From: Rhizobiales bacterium 64-17
GTDB lineage: Bacteria; Pseudomonadota; Alphaproteobacteria; Rhizobiales; Xanthobacteraceae
NCBI GenBank assembly: GCA_001899285.1
Contig: MKWA01000009.1
Coordinates: 201,032-265,031 of the forward strand
Length of the DNA: 64,000 nt
Reading direction: 5' to 3'
The position numbers were made by a program, and so were the translations under genes. A model generated the notes under the pieces. The model did no database searches, had not been told where the DNA came from, and worked only from the letters and a program-made list of their open reading frames with translations. Positions 1 through 9,440 of this stretch are shown in pieces; the stretch's first letter is position 1, and the number at the start of each line of letters is the position of its first letter.

Positions 1-607
1 CGCGCAGCGCCCGGCCGATCCGCGTCTTCTGGAAGAACAACGCGAGCCCCGCCACCATCACCGAGGCGATTACCGCCGCAGCGATGTCAATCTTCTGGAA
101 ACTGACGAAGCCGCCGAACACCTTCCACTCGATAGCGCCACGCGGCAGGTGCAGGTCGTCGGTGATCATCACCTTCGGTTCGCCGCCGAAAATCAATTCG
201 CCGAAGCCGATCAGGAAATAGGTCAGACCGAACGTCGCCATGAACAGGATGATGTCGGGCTGGTTGACCAGCGGCCGCAGCATCACGCGCTCGACCGTCC
301 AGGCGAGCACGAACATCACGCCCAGCGTAAGCACCAAAGCGAGATAGGCGGCGAGATCGCCGGGCGCGACGCCCCAGCTTCGCAAGGTCGCATGCAGGCC
401 GACGAGCGTCAGCGCCGCGAACACCATCATGATGCCCTGCGCGAAATTGAACACGCCGGACGCCTTGAAGATCAGCACGAAACCGAGCGCGATCAGCGCG
501 TAGAGCACGCCGCCAACGAGCCCTTCCCAGAGCGTCTGCACCAAAAGGTCCGGCGCGCCGCCCATCTGGACGAAGGGATCGATGAAGATTTGATAGAGGA
601 GATTCAT
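1..607 (-). CDS. livH: Branched-chain amino acid ABC transporter permease, LivH type (3' part missing)
   Basis: The reading frame starts at ATG 607 and stays open to the left edge, giving about 202 residues. Hydrophobic segments follow an amphipathic N-terminus, with the stretch LYALIALGFVLIFKASGVFNFAQG typical of LivH-family inner-membrane permeases broken here by the window edge only at its C-terminal side. It lies 9 bp downstream of livG on the same strand, so it belongs to one operon with livG and the acyl-CoA synthetase. Family knowledge: LivH and LivM form the membrane channel of high-affinity HAAT transporters. The substrate cannot be read from the sequence; the acyl-CoA synthetase partner hints at a carboxylic acid rather than leucine. 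Family assignment is firm, substrate is not. Confidence 0.9.
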   Translation of the reverse strand, partial: MNLLYQIFIDPFVQMGGAPDLLVQTLWEGLVGGVLYALIALGFVLIFKASGVFNFAQGIMMVFAALTLVGLHATLRSWGVAPGDLAAYLALVLTLGVMFVLAWTVERVMLRPLVNQPDIILFMATFGLTYFLIGFGELIFGGEPKVMITDDLHLPRGAIEWKVFGGFVSFQKIDIAAAVIASVMVAGLALFFQKTRIGRALR

Positions 608-616
608 CGCCCGCCC

Positions 617-1447
617 CTAATGCGCCACGCCGAGATAGGCGTCGATCACCGCCTGATTGGCCTTCACCTCGTCCGGCGTGCCATCGGCGATCTTGATGCC
701 GTGATCGAGCACCACGACACGGTCGGACAGGTCCATCACCACGCCCATGTCGTGCTCGATCAGCGCGATGGTGGTGCCGAAGTGCTCGTTGACGTCGAGG
801 ATGAAGCGGGACATGTCCTCCTTCTCCTCGACATTCATGCCGGCCATCGGCTCGTCGAGCAGCAACAGGTCCGGCTCCATCGCCAGCGCGCGGCCGAGTT
901 CGACACGCTTCTGCAAGCCATAGGGCAGCCGCCCGACCTGCACCCGGCGAATATCCTGAATTTTGAGGAAGTCGATGATCTCCTCGACGAATTTGCGGTG
1001 CTCCACCTCTTCGCGGAGCGCCGGGCCATAACGCAGCAACTGCCAGAAGAAGCTGCGCTTCATCTTCAACGTGCGCCCAGCCATGATGTTGTCGAGCGCC
1101 GACATGCCACGAAACAGCGCGACGTTCTGGAACGTGCGGGCAATCCCGCCATAGGCCGCCTCGAACGGCCGCATCTTCGAGCGGGTTTTGCCGCGAAAGG
1201 TGATGCGGCCCTTCTGCGGATGATAGAAGCCGTTGATGACATTGAGCATCGAGGTCTTGCCGGCGCCGTTCGGGCCGATGATCGCGCGGATCTCGCCCTT
1301 GCGGATATCGAACGACACGTCGGTGATCGCCTTCACGCCGCCGAACGACAGCGACACGTTCTCGACCGACAGCAGCCGGTCGCCGATCCGGCCGGACCGG
1401 GCGGCGCTCGCCGCATTCGGCACGATCTCCGCATACGGCGCCGTCAT
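617..1447 (-). CDS. livG: Branched-chain amino acid type ABC transporter ATP-binding protein (LivG)
   Basis: The 276-residue protein has all the hallmarks of a HAAT ATPase: Walker A GPNGAGKT at 58-65, Q-loop Gln near 107, the LivG-style signature LPYGLQ near 174-179 in place of LSGGQ, Walker B LLLLDEP near 195-201, and the switch His near 232. About 25 residues precede the usual LivG start. Its ATG overlaps the TGA of the upstream acyl-CoA synthetase in an ATGA, so the two are translationally coupled, and livH follows 9 bp downstream. It energises uptake through LivH/LivM on the cytoplasmic face of the membrane. The ligand is unknown; coupling to an acyl-CoA ligase suggests that the imported compound is activated with CoA on entry (inference). 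Confidence 0.95.
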   Translation of the reverse strand: MTAPYAEIVPNAASAARSGRIGDRLLSVENVSLSFGGVKAITDVSFDIRKGEIRAIIGPNGAGKTSMLNVINGFYHPQKGRITFRGKTRSKMRPFEAAYGGIARTFQNVALFRGMSALDNIMAGRTLKMKRSFFWQLLRYGPALREEVEHRKFVEEIIDFLKIQDIRRVQVGRLPYGLQKRVELGRALAMEPDLLLLDEPMAGMNVEEKEDMSRFILDVNEHFGTTIALIEHDMGVVMDLSDRVVVLDHGIKIADGTPDEVKANQAVIDAYLGVAH

Positions 1448-3417
1448 GCGGCTTTCCCCACCGGCGCGCGGATCGGCTCCAGCGCCATGTCGCGGATCTT
1501 CACCCGCGCCGAGATCACGCCCTTGCGGCCGTCCTCGAACGTCACCTGGGTCGAGATGTCGGCCTCGGTCGAACCGTCATAGAGCGCAGTGACCAGCGGC
1601 GCATAACGTTCGGCGATGAAGCCGCGCCGCACCTTCTGCGTGCGCGTGAGTTCGCCGTCGTCCGGATCAAGCTCCTTGTGCAGGATCAGGAACCGCTTGA
1701 CCTGGGCACCGGCCATGATCGTTTCCGACGCCAGCGACTTGTTCACCTCCGCGACGTGCTCGGCAATCATGTCGTAGACCAGCGGATGGCCGGCAAGCTC
1801 CTGATACGACGCATAGGCAACGTTGTTACGCTCGGCCCAGCTTCCGACCGCGGTGAGATCGATGTTGATCATCACCGCGACGTAATCGCGTTTGTCGCCA
1901 TAGGCGACGACCTCACGGATGTTCGGATAGAACTTCAGCTTGTTCTCGACATATTTCGGCGGGAACAGCATGCCGTTGTTGAGCTTGCCCACGTCCTTGG
2001 AGCGGTCGATGATCTTGAGGTGTCCGGTCTTTTCGTCGAAGAAGCCGGCATCGCCGGTCTTCACATAACCGTCGGCGGTCAGCACCTCGGCGGTCTTGGC
2101 CTCGTCCTTGAAATATTCGGTGAACATGCCGGGCGAGCGGAACTGTACCTCGCCGTCGTCGGCAATCCGGAGATCGACGTTCGTCATCGCCGGCCCCACC
2201 GTGTCGGAATAAATCTGTCCGTCCGGTTGCGCGGTGACGTAGAGGAACGCCTCGGTCTGTCCGTAGAGCTGCTTCAGGTTGAGGCCGAGCGAGCGGTAGA
2301 ACGCGAACAGATCGGGGCCGATCGCCTCGCCCGCCGTATAGGCGACGCGCACGCGCGACAGGCCGAGCGTGTTCTTCAGCGGCTCATAAAGCACGATCCG
2401 GCCGATGCCATAGAGCAGCCGGCCGATCAACGGCACCGGCTCGCCGTTAAGCAGCTTCTCGCCGTAGCGCCGCGCGATGCCGATGAAGGTGCGGTAGAGC
2501 CACTTGTTCAGCGCGCTCGCATCCTCCATGCGGATGGTCACGCGGGTGAGCAACTGTTCGAGCGTCCGTGGCGGCGCGAAATAGAAAGTCGGGCCGATCT
2601 CGCGCAAATCCTGCTGTATCGTCTCCGGGCTTTCCGGACAGGCCATGCAGAAGCCGGCGACGAGGCTCTGCGCATAATTGAGATAATGGTCGCCGACCCA
2701 GGCGAGCGGCAGATAGGCGAGCGCGACGTCGCGCTCGGTCAGCTTGTCGAACATCACGGTATCGACCGCCGCCTGCACCGAGCGCGCGCAGGTGAGCATC
2801 ACGCCCTTCGACTGGCCTGTGGTGCCGGACGTGTAAAGAATGATCGACGGATCGTCGCCATTGCCGTTGGCGATGCCGTCATCGATCGTTTTGGCGAAGG
2901 CTGCGTCTTTCAACGCCTCGGCGCCATCCTTGATGATGTCGGCGATCGGCGTCAGGCGGCTATGGTCGTAATCCCGCAGGCCGCGCGGCTCCTCATAGAA
3001 CATGCGTTCGAGCTGCGGCAGCCGCTCCTTGATGGAGATGATCTTGTCGACCTGCTCCTGGTCCTCGACGGCGGCGAAGCGCACCTCCGCGTGCGCTAGC
3101 ACATAGGCGAGTTCCTCGGCGACGGCATCGGCGTAGACCGGAACCGGAATGGCGCCGAGCATCTGCGCCGCCATGACCGACATATAAAGCCGCGGCCGAT
3201 TACCGCCGACGATGGCCATGGTGTCCCCACGGCGCAGGCCGAGCCGGGAGAGGCCGGCGGCATAGGCGCGGGTCTCGTCATAGACCCGACGCCAAGTCCA
3301 GGTCTGCCAGATGCCGAGATCCTTGTGACGAATAGCCGGGCGATCGCCGAACTGCCGGGCGTTGCGCACCAGCAGCTTGGGAAACGTATTCAGTGCCGCA
3401 TGAGGCCCGTCGGCCAT
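1444..3417 (-). CDS. Long-chain-fatty-acid/aryl acyl-CoA synthetase (AMP-binding)
   Basis: This ANL-superfamily enzyme of about 657 residues activates a carboxylic acid with ATP and CoA. The adenylate-forming P-loop YTSGTTGQSKG lies near residues 195-205, followed by the YGQTEA motif and the YVKTGDAGF hinge region. I place the start at ATG 3417 (protein begins MADGPHAALN) because an AGGGGAGGA ribosome binding site lies just upstream; an upstream ATG at 3495 lacks one. The length and layout match the FadD15-like long-chain group often found inside Liv-type operons. The stop codon overlaps the livG start. The substrate cannot be fixed from sequence; fatty, aromatic or branched acids are all possible. 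Confidence 0.9.
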   Translation of the reverse strand: MADGPHAALNTFPKLLVRNARQFGDRPAIRHKDLGIWQTWTWRRVYDETRAYAAGLSRLGLRRGDTMAIVGGNRPRLYMSVMAAQMLGAIPVPVYADAVAEELAYVLAHAEVRFAAVEDQEQVDKIISIKERLPQLERMFYEEPRGLRDYDHSRLTPIADIIKDGAEALKDAAFAKTIDDGIANGNGDDPSIILYTSGTTGQSKGVMLTCARSVQAAVDTVMFDKLTERDVALAYLPLAWVGDHYLNYAQSLVAGFCMACPESPETIQQDLREIGPTFYFAPPRTLEQLLTRVTIRMEDASALNKWLYRTFIGIARRYGEKLLNGEPVPLIGRLLYGIGRIVLYEPLKNTLGLSRVRVAYTAGEAIGPDLFAFYRSLGLNLKQLYGQTEAFLYVTAQPDGQIYSDTVGPAMTNVDLRIADDGEVQFRSPGMFTEYFKDEAKTAEVLTADGYVKTGDAGFFDEKTGHLKIIDRSKDVGKLNNGMLFPPKYVENKLKFYPNIREVVAYGDKRDYVAVMINIDLTAVGSWAERNNVAYASYQELAGHPLVYDMIAEHVAEVNKSLASETIMAGAQVKRFLILHKELDPDDGELTRTQKVRRGFIAERYAPLVTALYDGSTEADISTQVTFEDGRKGVISARVKIRDMALEPIRAPVGKAA

Positions 3418-3684
3418 GCTGCATCCTCCCCTCGGATCGGCGCCTTGGTGGCGCTCTTTCACCGTTATCGGACCACCGCTGTATGCGGCGGTCATGCCCG
3501 TTATCTGCCCGTTCTCAGGATAACAGATTTCAGCTTGCCGGCATCATCACAAGCGCCAGCTTGACAGACAGGAAGGGGCAGTATCGGATATGTGCACCGG
3601 TCCGTTCACGCCCGGCTTTCCCCCCGACAACGCGCCTCGTGGCACGAAAACCGGCCGCAAGACGGAGACCAAGACCGGTCGGCT

Positions 3685-4368
3685 TTATTCTCCGTAGCGC
3701 GCCAGCTTCTCCGGACTGAGCACGGTGATGCCGCCGTGTTCCAGCTTCAGGAGCTTCTTGGCTTCCAGCACCTGCAGGCTCTTGTTGGCCGCCTGCCGCG
3801 ACAGACCGCACAACAGGCCGATCTCTTCCTGTGAAATCTCCAGATGCGGCACCGGGTCGCTGTAGAGCACTGGGTTGAACAGCCAGGAAATATTCCGCGC
3901 CAGCCGGCCGGTGGCGTCCAGCATCCGGTCGTACTCCGCGAGTGCGATGAACTGGCCGAGCCGTTCATTGAGCTGGCCAACCAGGAAGCGGTTGAAGGCA
4001 ACGCTGTTCTCGAACAGCCAGAGGAACGTGGCGCGGTCCATCAGCGCCATGCGGGTGTCGCGCAGCGCGACAAGATCGTAGCGGCGCGGTTCGTGCTTGA
4101 GGATCGAGCCTTCGCCGAACCAACCGCCGGCGCGCAGACCCGCGAGCGTCACCGCCTTGCCACCGCGCGACACGGTGCCGAGCCGGATCAGCCCCACCGA
4201 CACGCCAGTCCAGTAATCCAGCCGGTCGCCGCGATGGCAGATATAGCCACCCTTGGCGTAGCTCTTCTCGATCACGCCACGGCGCGCGGTGTCGAACTCC
4301 CGGTCGGTGAGAAACCGCGACCAGGATGCGATCTTGCGGAGGGTGTCTTCGGAAACCATCGGCAGCAA
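3685..4368 (-). CDS. Crp/Fnr family transcriptional regulator
   Basis: The 227-residue protein has a cyclic-nucleotide-binding-like beta-roll at about 35-125, a long dimer helix near 130-165, and a C-terminal winged helix with ISQEEIGLLCGLSRQAANKSLQVLE as recognition region (given here only to locate it near 177-200). Only two Cys residues are visible, so the four-Cys [4Fe-4S] oxygen sensor of true FNR is absent. It lies 35 bp downstream of the indolepyruvate oxidoreductase gene and upstream of the acyl-CoA synthetase, all on the same strand, so it may be co-transcribed and control either unit. The effector is unknown. Confidence 0.88.
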   Translation of the reverse strand: MLPMVSEDTLRKIASWSRFLTDREFDTARRGVIEKSYAKGGYICHRGDRLDYWTGVSVGLIRLGTVSRGGKAVTLAGLRAGGWFGEGSILKHEPRRYDLVALRDTRMALMDRATFLWLFENSVAFNRFLVGQLNERLGQFIALAEYDRMLDATGRLARNISWLFNPVLYSDPVPHLEISQEEIGLLCGLSRQAANKSLQVLEAKKLLKLEHGGITVLSPEKLARYGE

Positions 4369-4403
4369 TTATGCGCGGCCTGAGCCCTCGGGCTCAAGTC
4401 GCA

Positions 4404-7400
4404 TCATTCGGCCGCTTTCAGCACCGGCGCGCCGCCGGCCCGGAACTGCTCGCGCAGCACCGCCTCTTCCTTCCTGGCGATGCCGAGATGCCGCGCCTTG
4501 ACCGGGCCGAAGCCACGGATTTTCTCCGGGATCGACGCCAGCGCCACCGCCGTCGCGTGGTTGGCGGGCGTGAGGTTCTGTATCAGCTCCGACAGTAGTG
4601 CCTCGTAGTCGGCGATCAGCTTGCGCTCCATCCGCCGCTCCTGCGTATAGCCGAACGGATCGAGCGGCGTGCCGCGCAGCGGCCGCAGCGCCGCGAGCAC
4701 GCGGAATACCGGCAGCATCCACGAGCCGAATGTCATCTTCTTTGGCTCGCCAGTGATCGGGTCATGCTTCGCGAGCAAAGGCGGCGCGAGATGGAATTCG
4801 AGCCGCGCCGGCTCCTTGGCGAAGGTCGCCTTGAGCTGCTTGCGGAACGAGTCGCCGGAATAGAGCCGCGCGACCTCGTATTCGTCCTTGTAGGCCATCA
4901 GCTTGAACAGATAGCGCGCCACGGCTTCCGCAAAACCGTCCTGCCCCGGCACGCGCTCGGCTTCCGCCGCTTTCGCGCGCTCGACCCATTGTTTGTAGCG
5001 GGCCGCATAGCGCGCATTCTGATAGTCGGTCAGGAACGCGACGCGGCGCGCCACGCGCTCCTCGAAGCTCTCCGACAGACGACGGGAATCGATCGCCTCG
5101 TCGTCGGACGGCTTGACCAGCGCCTCGACCGCCTGCGGATCGGTCACGGCGCGGCGGCCGTAACGGAACGCGGAGATGTTCATCTCCACCGCCTCGCCGT
5201 TCAAATCGATCGCGCGCTCGATCGCCTCCGCCGAGAGCGGCAGCGCGCCGCTCTGATAGGCGTAGCCGAGCATGAACATGTTGGCGCCGATCGAATTGCC
5301 AAGCAGCGTCGTCGCCAGCCGGCTGGCATTGATGAAGCGCACCTTGTCGGCGCCGGCGGAGCCCGCGAGCGCGCGTTTCAGCCGCTCGGTCGGCAGCGAA
5401 TAGTCGGCGTTGCGGGTGAAATCGCCGGGCAGGAATTCCGAGGTGTTGACGACGATCTGCGTGCTGCCGTGCTGCACCGCATTGAGGATCTTCTTATTAC
5501 CGGCGACGACGATATCGCCCGCCAGAACCAGATCGGCCTCGCCGGCCGAGACGCGAATCGCGTGGATATCCTCCGGTGTGTTGGCGATGCGGATATGGCT
5601 GTAGACCGCGCCGCCCTTCTGCGCGAGGCCGGCCATGTCGATGATGCCGACCGCCTTGTCCTCCAGATGCGCGGCCATGCCGAGGATCGCGCCGACGGTG
5701 ACGATGCCGGTGCCGCCGACGCCGGTGACGATCACACTATAAGGGTGATTGATCAGCGGATGCTTCGGCTCCGGCAGCGCCGCCCAGTGGTCCGGTGCAT
5801 CGACCGCGTCTGCCTTCTTCAGCGCCGCGCCGTGCACGGTGACGAAAGAGGGGCAGAACCCCTTGAGGCAGGAGAAATCCTTGTTGCAGCTCGACTGGTC
5901 GATGGTGCGCTTGCGGCCCCATTCGGTCTCCAGCGGCTGCACCGAGACGCAATTCGACTTCACGCCGCAATCGCCGCAGCCCTCGCAGACCAGATCGTTG
6001 ATCAGCACGCGCTTATCAGGATCGGGGAACGCGCCGCGTTTGCGGCGGCGGCGCTTCTCGGCCGCGCAGGTCTGGTCGTAGATCAGCACGGTCACGCCCG
6101 GTACCGCGCTCAGCTCGCGCTGGATCTGCTGCAACTCATCGCGATGATGGATCGTCAGGCCCTTCGGCCAGGCGGTGTCCTTCGGATATTTCCACGGCTC
6201 GTCGCTGACGATGACGACACGCTTAGCGCCCTCCGCCGCAACCTGCTGCGCGATCTGCGGCACCGTCAGCCCGCCCTCGTTCGACTGCCCGCCGGTCATC
6301 GCCACGGCATCGTTGAACAGGATCTTGTAGGTCATGGTGGTGCTGGCCGCGATCGCCGCGCGCAGCGCCAGAATGCCGGAATGGTTGTAGGTGCCGTCAC
6401 CGAGATTCTGGAAGACGTGCGTGCGGCTGGAGAACGGCGCTTCGCCGATCCAGTTGGCGCCCTCGCCGCCCATCTGCGTGTAGCCGGACGTGCTGCGGTC
6501 CATCCACTGCGACATGAAATGGCAGCCGATGCCGGCGTAAGCACGGCTGCCCTCGGGCACCACGGTCGAGGAATTGTGCGGGCAGCCCGAGCAGAAATAC
6601 GGGATGCGCAGCGCGACGTCGGTGCTTTCGGCCAGCGACTTCTGCAGATTGCGCAGCCGTGTCACATGTGCGGCGATCTCCTCGTTCGGCGCGTGGCGCA
6701 GCAGCCGTTCGCCGATGCAGATCGCCACGTCGTTGGGATCGAGCGCGCCCTTCACCGGGAACAGCCAGCGGCCGTCCTCGTCCTTCTTGCCGATGCAGAC
6801 CGGCTGATTGGCCGTGCCGTACAGTTCCTCGCGGACCTGCACCTCGATCAGCGAGCGCTTCTCCTCGACGACGATGATCAGGTCGAGGCCCTGCGCGAAG
6901 TCGAGCAGATCCTCGCGCGGGATCGGCCACGGGCACGCGACCTTGTGCAGCCGCAGGCCGAGCGTGTTGCAGCGGCTTTCGTCGAGGCCCAGTTCGTCGA
7001 GCGCCTGGCGCACGTCGAGATAGGACTTGCCGGTGGTGATGACGCCGATCTTCGGATTGCGCCCGCCGCTGAAGATCGTGCGGTTGAGCTTGTTGGCGCG
7101 CACGAAGGCAAGCATCGCGTCGCGCTTGAAATCGTGCAGCCGCGCTTCCTGGCCCAGAATGGTATCCTGCAGGCGGATATTGAGGCCACCCGGCGGCATG
7201 GCGAAATCGTCGGGGATGATGATCTTCACGCGGTCGAGCGCGCCGTCGACCACCGCGGTCGACTCCACCGTCTCGTGCATGCACTTGAGCGCCGCCCACG
7301 CGCCGGTGAAGCGCGACATCGCGAAGCCGTAGAGACCGTAGTCGATGATCTCCTGCACACCGGCCGGGTTGAGGATCGGCATCATCACATCGACGAAATG

Positions 7401-7886
7401 GAATTCCGACTGATGCGCCGTGGTCGAGGATTCGGCCGTATGGTCGTCGCCCATCAGGGCGATGACGCCGCCGTGCTTCGACGACCCGGCGAAGTTGGCG
7501 TGACGGAACACGTCGCCGGAGCGGTCGACGCCCGGCCCCTTGCCGTACCAGATGCCGAACACGCCATCGAACTTGCCTTCGCCGCGAAGCTCGGCCTGCT
7601 GCGAACCCCACAGCGCGGTCGCCGCCAGTTCCTCGTTCAGACCCGGCTTGAAGGTGATATCGGCCGTGGCCAGTTGCTTCGCCGCGCGCATGAACTGCTG
7701 GTCAAGGCCGCCGAGCGGCGAGCCACGATAGCCGGTGACGAAGCCGCCGGTATGAAGCCCGGCGCGGCGGTCGCGCTCGTGCTGCATCAGGCAGAGGCGG
7801 ATGATCGCCTGATAGCCGGTGACGAAGATCCGCTCCCGGCTCAGGTCGTATTTGTCGGCGAGACTGACAGGGCGCAAAGTCGTCAT
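4404..7886 (-). CDS. Indolepyruvate ferredoxin oxidoreductase, fused alpha/beta chain
   Basis: This enzyme of about 1160 residues converts arylpyruvates (or other 2-oxo acids) and CoA to acyl-CoA, CO2 and reduced ferredoxin. The N-terminal part carries the pyrimidine and TPP domains, with GDGTYNHSG as the TPP/Mg signature in mid-protein. A Cys cluster follows (CEGCGDCGVKSNC, then further Cys) that would bind Fe-S centres. The C-terminal third has the GVGGTGIVTVGAILG gamma-type domain. Archaea split these functions between IorA and IorB; a single chain is usual in proteobacteria. I prefer ATG 7886 (MTTLRPVSLADKYD) with GAGAGG upstream over the ATG at 7916. The adjacent Crp/Fnr gene and Liv/acyl-CoA ligase operon suggest aromatic amino acid or arylacetate metabolism, which is inference. 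Confidence 0.92.
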   Translation of the reverse strand: MTTLRPVSLADKYDLSRERIFVTGYQAIIRLCLMQHERDRRAGLHTGGFVTGYRGSPLGGLDQQFMRAAKQLATADITFKPGLNEELAATALWGSQQAELRGEGKFDGVFGIWYGKGPGVDRSGDVFRHANFAGSSKHGGVIALMGDDHTAESSTTAHQSEFHFVDVMMPILNPAGVQEIIDYGLYGFAMSRFTGAWAALKCMHETVESTAVVDGALDRVKIIIPDDFAMPPGGLNIRLQDTILGQEARLHDFKRDAMLAFVRANKLNRTIFSGGRNPKIGVITTGKSYLDVRQALDELGLDESRCNTLGLRLHKVACPWPIPREDLLDFAQGLDLIIVVEEKRSLIEVQVREELYGTANQPVCIGKKDEDGRWLFPVKGALDPNDVAICIGERLLRHAPNEEIAAHVTRLRNLQKSLAESTDVALRIPYFCSGCPHNSSTVVPEGSRAYAGIGCHFMSQWMDRSTSGYTQMGGEGANWIGEAPFSSRTHVFQNLGDGTYNHSGILALRAAIAASTTMTYKILFNDAVAMTGGQSNEGGLTVPQIAQQVAAEGAKRVVIVSDEPWKYPKDTAWPKGLTIHHRDELQQIQRELSAVPGVTVLIYDQTCAAEKRRRRKRGAFPDPDKRVLINDLVCEGCGDCGVKSNCVSVQPLETEWGRKRTIDQSSCNKDFSCLKGFCPSFVTVHGAALKKADAVDAPDHWAALPEPKHPLINHPYSVIVTGVGGTGIVTVGAILGMAAHLEDKAVGIIDMAGLAQKGGAVYSHIRIANTPEDIHAIRVSAGEADLVLAGDIVVAGNKKILNAVQHGSTQIVVNTSEFLPGDFTRNADYSLPTERLKRALAGSAGADKVRFINASRLATTLLGNSIGANMFMLGYAYQSGALPLSAEAIERAIDLNGEAVEMNISAFRYGRRAVTDPQAVEALVKPSDDEAIDSRRLSESFEERVARRVAFLTDYQNARYAARYKQWVERAKAAEAERVPGQDGFAEAVARYLFKLMAYKDEYEVARLYSGDSFRKQLKATFAKEPARLEFHLAPPLLAKHDPITGEPKKMTFGSWMLPVFRVLAALRPLRGTPLDPFGYTQERRMERKLIADYEALLSELIQNLTPANHATAVALASIPEKIRGFGPVKARHLGIARKEEAVLREQFRAGGAPVLKAAE

Positions 7887-8176
7887 CGATGCCTCTCGTC
7901 GGTGCGGAGCCGACACGCAACGCAGGGAAAGCCCACGACCGGATTACGCCCTATATAAGTCCCCGGCGGCGAATGCGCGATGATCTACCGCGTAGAAAAG
8001 CTGTCATCTCAACAGGCTAGGGTCAATTTCGTTCTCGCTGCCGCGCCGGTCAGGAAATGTCGGCCACGGGCAGGACGACGCATTTTGGCGCAATGCAACA
8101 AGCGGGGCTGCCCCGCGTTTGCCACCATGGCGTGCGGGCGAGCTGCCAATTAAAAAGGCAGCGCCGGTCCCACATC

Positions 8177-9439
8177 ATGACGCCCTCGCCACTCCAGACC
8201 ATCGAAACACGCGCCTCGTGGGTCACCGCGTCGGTGGCGCTGTGGCTGATGACTATGGCGTTCGGTGCCAACTGGATCACCTCGGTCGCGCTCACCACCA
8301 TTGCCGCGGAAGTGAACGGCACGCGCTCGGTGCCGGCGCTCGCCATGTCGCTGACCTGGCTCGGCGCGGCGGTCGGCGGCATCCTGATGGGCCGCATCGC
8401 CAACCGGATCGGCATCCGCTGGACCGTGATCGGCGGCTCGCTGATGATCGCCATCGGCCTGACCATCTCCACCATCGGCCCGCCCTGGCCACTGTGGATC
8501 GGCCACGGACTGTTCATGGGCCTGATCGGGCTCAGCGGCATCAACGCGCCGATGTACATCTATACGAGCCAGTGGTTCGACCGGCGGCGCGGCTCCGCGC
8601 TCGCCCTGATCTCCAGCGGCTCCTATTTCGCCGGCGCGCTGTGGCCGCCGATCTTCGAGCGCGCGGTCGCCTATATCGGCTGGCGGCACACCATGCTGAC
8701 CTATGCCGTGCTGGAAATGGTGGTGATCATTCCGCTGGCTTTGATCTTCCTGAAACCGCCGCCGGAAATCACGCTGGCCGCCACCGGCCATCCCGCCGCC
8801 ACGCGCGTCGCACCGGCCCGCCCGCTCGGCCTGCCACGAAACGTATTCTTTGTCCTGCTCTGCCTCGCCGGCATCCTCTGCTGCATCCCGATGGCGATGC
8901 CGCAGCAGCATCTGGTGGCCTTCTGCAGCGATGTGGGGTTCAGCCTCGCCACCGGCGCGGCGATGCTGTCGGTGCTGCTCGGCACCGCGTTTCTCAGCCG
9001 CCAGATCTGGGGCGTGATCTCCGACCGGATCGGCGGGCTGATGACGCTGCTGATCGGCTCCGGCGCGCAAGCGATCGCACTGTCCGGCTTTCTCGTGACG
9101 CAGGACGAGTTCGGCCTGTTCGCCGTCTCCTTTGCCTTCGGCCTCGGGTTCAGCGCGATCATCCCTGCTTATGCGCTGGCGGTGCGCGAACTGTTCCCGG
9201 CCTCGGAAGCATTCTGGCGCATTCCCACGGTGCTGATGTGCACCGGCATCGGCATGGCGAGCGGCGGCTGGCTCGCCGGCTTCCTCTACGACCGCTTCGG
9301 CTATTACCTGCCGGCGTTCGGCTTCGGCGTCTTCTCCAACGTGCTCAACTTCATGATCCTCGGTTTCCTGCTGTGGTGTCTCTCGCGCGCGCAGACACCA
9401 ACGGCAGCCACCGGGACGCCGGCCAACGCGACGGCCTGA
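8177..9439 (+). CDS. MFS transporter, monocarboxylate/oxalate-formate-antiporter-like
   Basis: The protein of about 420 residues has around twelve hydrophobic segments in two halves and the MFS loop motif GRIANRIGIRW between TM2 and TM3. The central loop is short and Pro-rich. The overall look (long TM1 with WLMTMAFGANW, FDRRRGSALALISSGSY) fits the MCT/OFA-like branch that carries small organic acids. I chose ATG 8177 (MTPSPLQ) because the upstream extension from 8057 is polar and has no membrane character. The gene is divergent from the oxidoreductase gene at 4404-7886, separated by about 290 bp in which I see only promoter-like sequence. It converges with the acyl-CoA dehydrogenase with a single base between the stop codons. 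The substrate is not determinable. Confidence 0.85.
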   Translation: MTPSPLQTIETRASWVTASVALWLMTMAFGANWITSVALTTIAAEVNGTRSVPALAMSLTWLGAAVGGILMGRIANRIGIRWTVIGGSLMIAIGLTISTIGPPWPLWIGHGLFMGLIGLSGINAPMYIYTSQWFDRRRGSALALISSGSYFAGALWPPIFERAVAYIGWRHTMLTYAVLEMVVIIPLALIFLKPPPEITLAATGHPAATRVAPARPLGLPRNVFFVLLCLAGILCCIPMAMPQQHLVAFCSDVGFSLATGAAMLSVLLGTAFLSRQIWGVISDRIGGLMTLLIGSGAQAIALSGFLVTQDEFGLFAVSFAFGLGFSAIIPAYALAVRELFPASEAFWRIPTVLMCTGIGMASGGWLAGFLYDRFGYYLPAFGFGVFSNVLNFMILGFLLWCLSRAQTPTAATGTPANATA

Positions 9440-9440
9440 T

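Noticed and set aside
149-3099. Long plus-strand frames opposite livG and the acyl-CoA synthetase
   Set aside because: They lie fully antisense to genes with clear motifs and have shadow-type composition.
3685-4368. Oxygen-sensing FNR
   Set aside because: Only two Cys residues are present and not in the FNR pattern, so only a Crp/Fnr-superfamily call is justified.
4764-7958. Very long open frame (about 1060 codons) antisense to the indolepyruvate oxidoreductase gene
   Set aside because: Arg/His/Asp-heavy composition with no domain; it mirrors the codon bias of the real gene on the other strand, as expected in GC-rich DNA.
8095-8125. GCGGGGC/GCCCCGC hairpin upstream of the MFS gene as a terminator or operator
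   Set aside because: Short stem with a minimal loop and no T tract; GC-rich chance pairing is likely.
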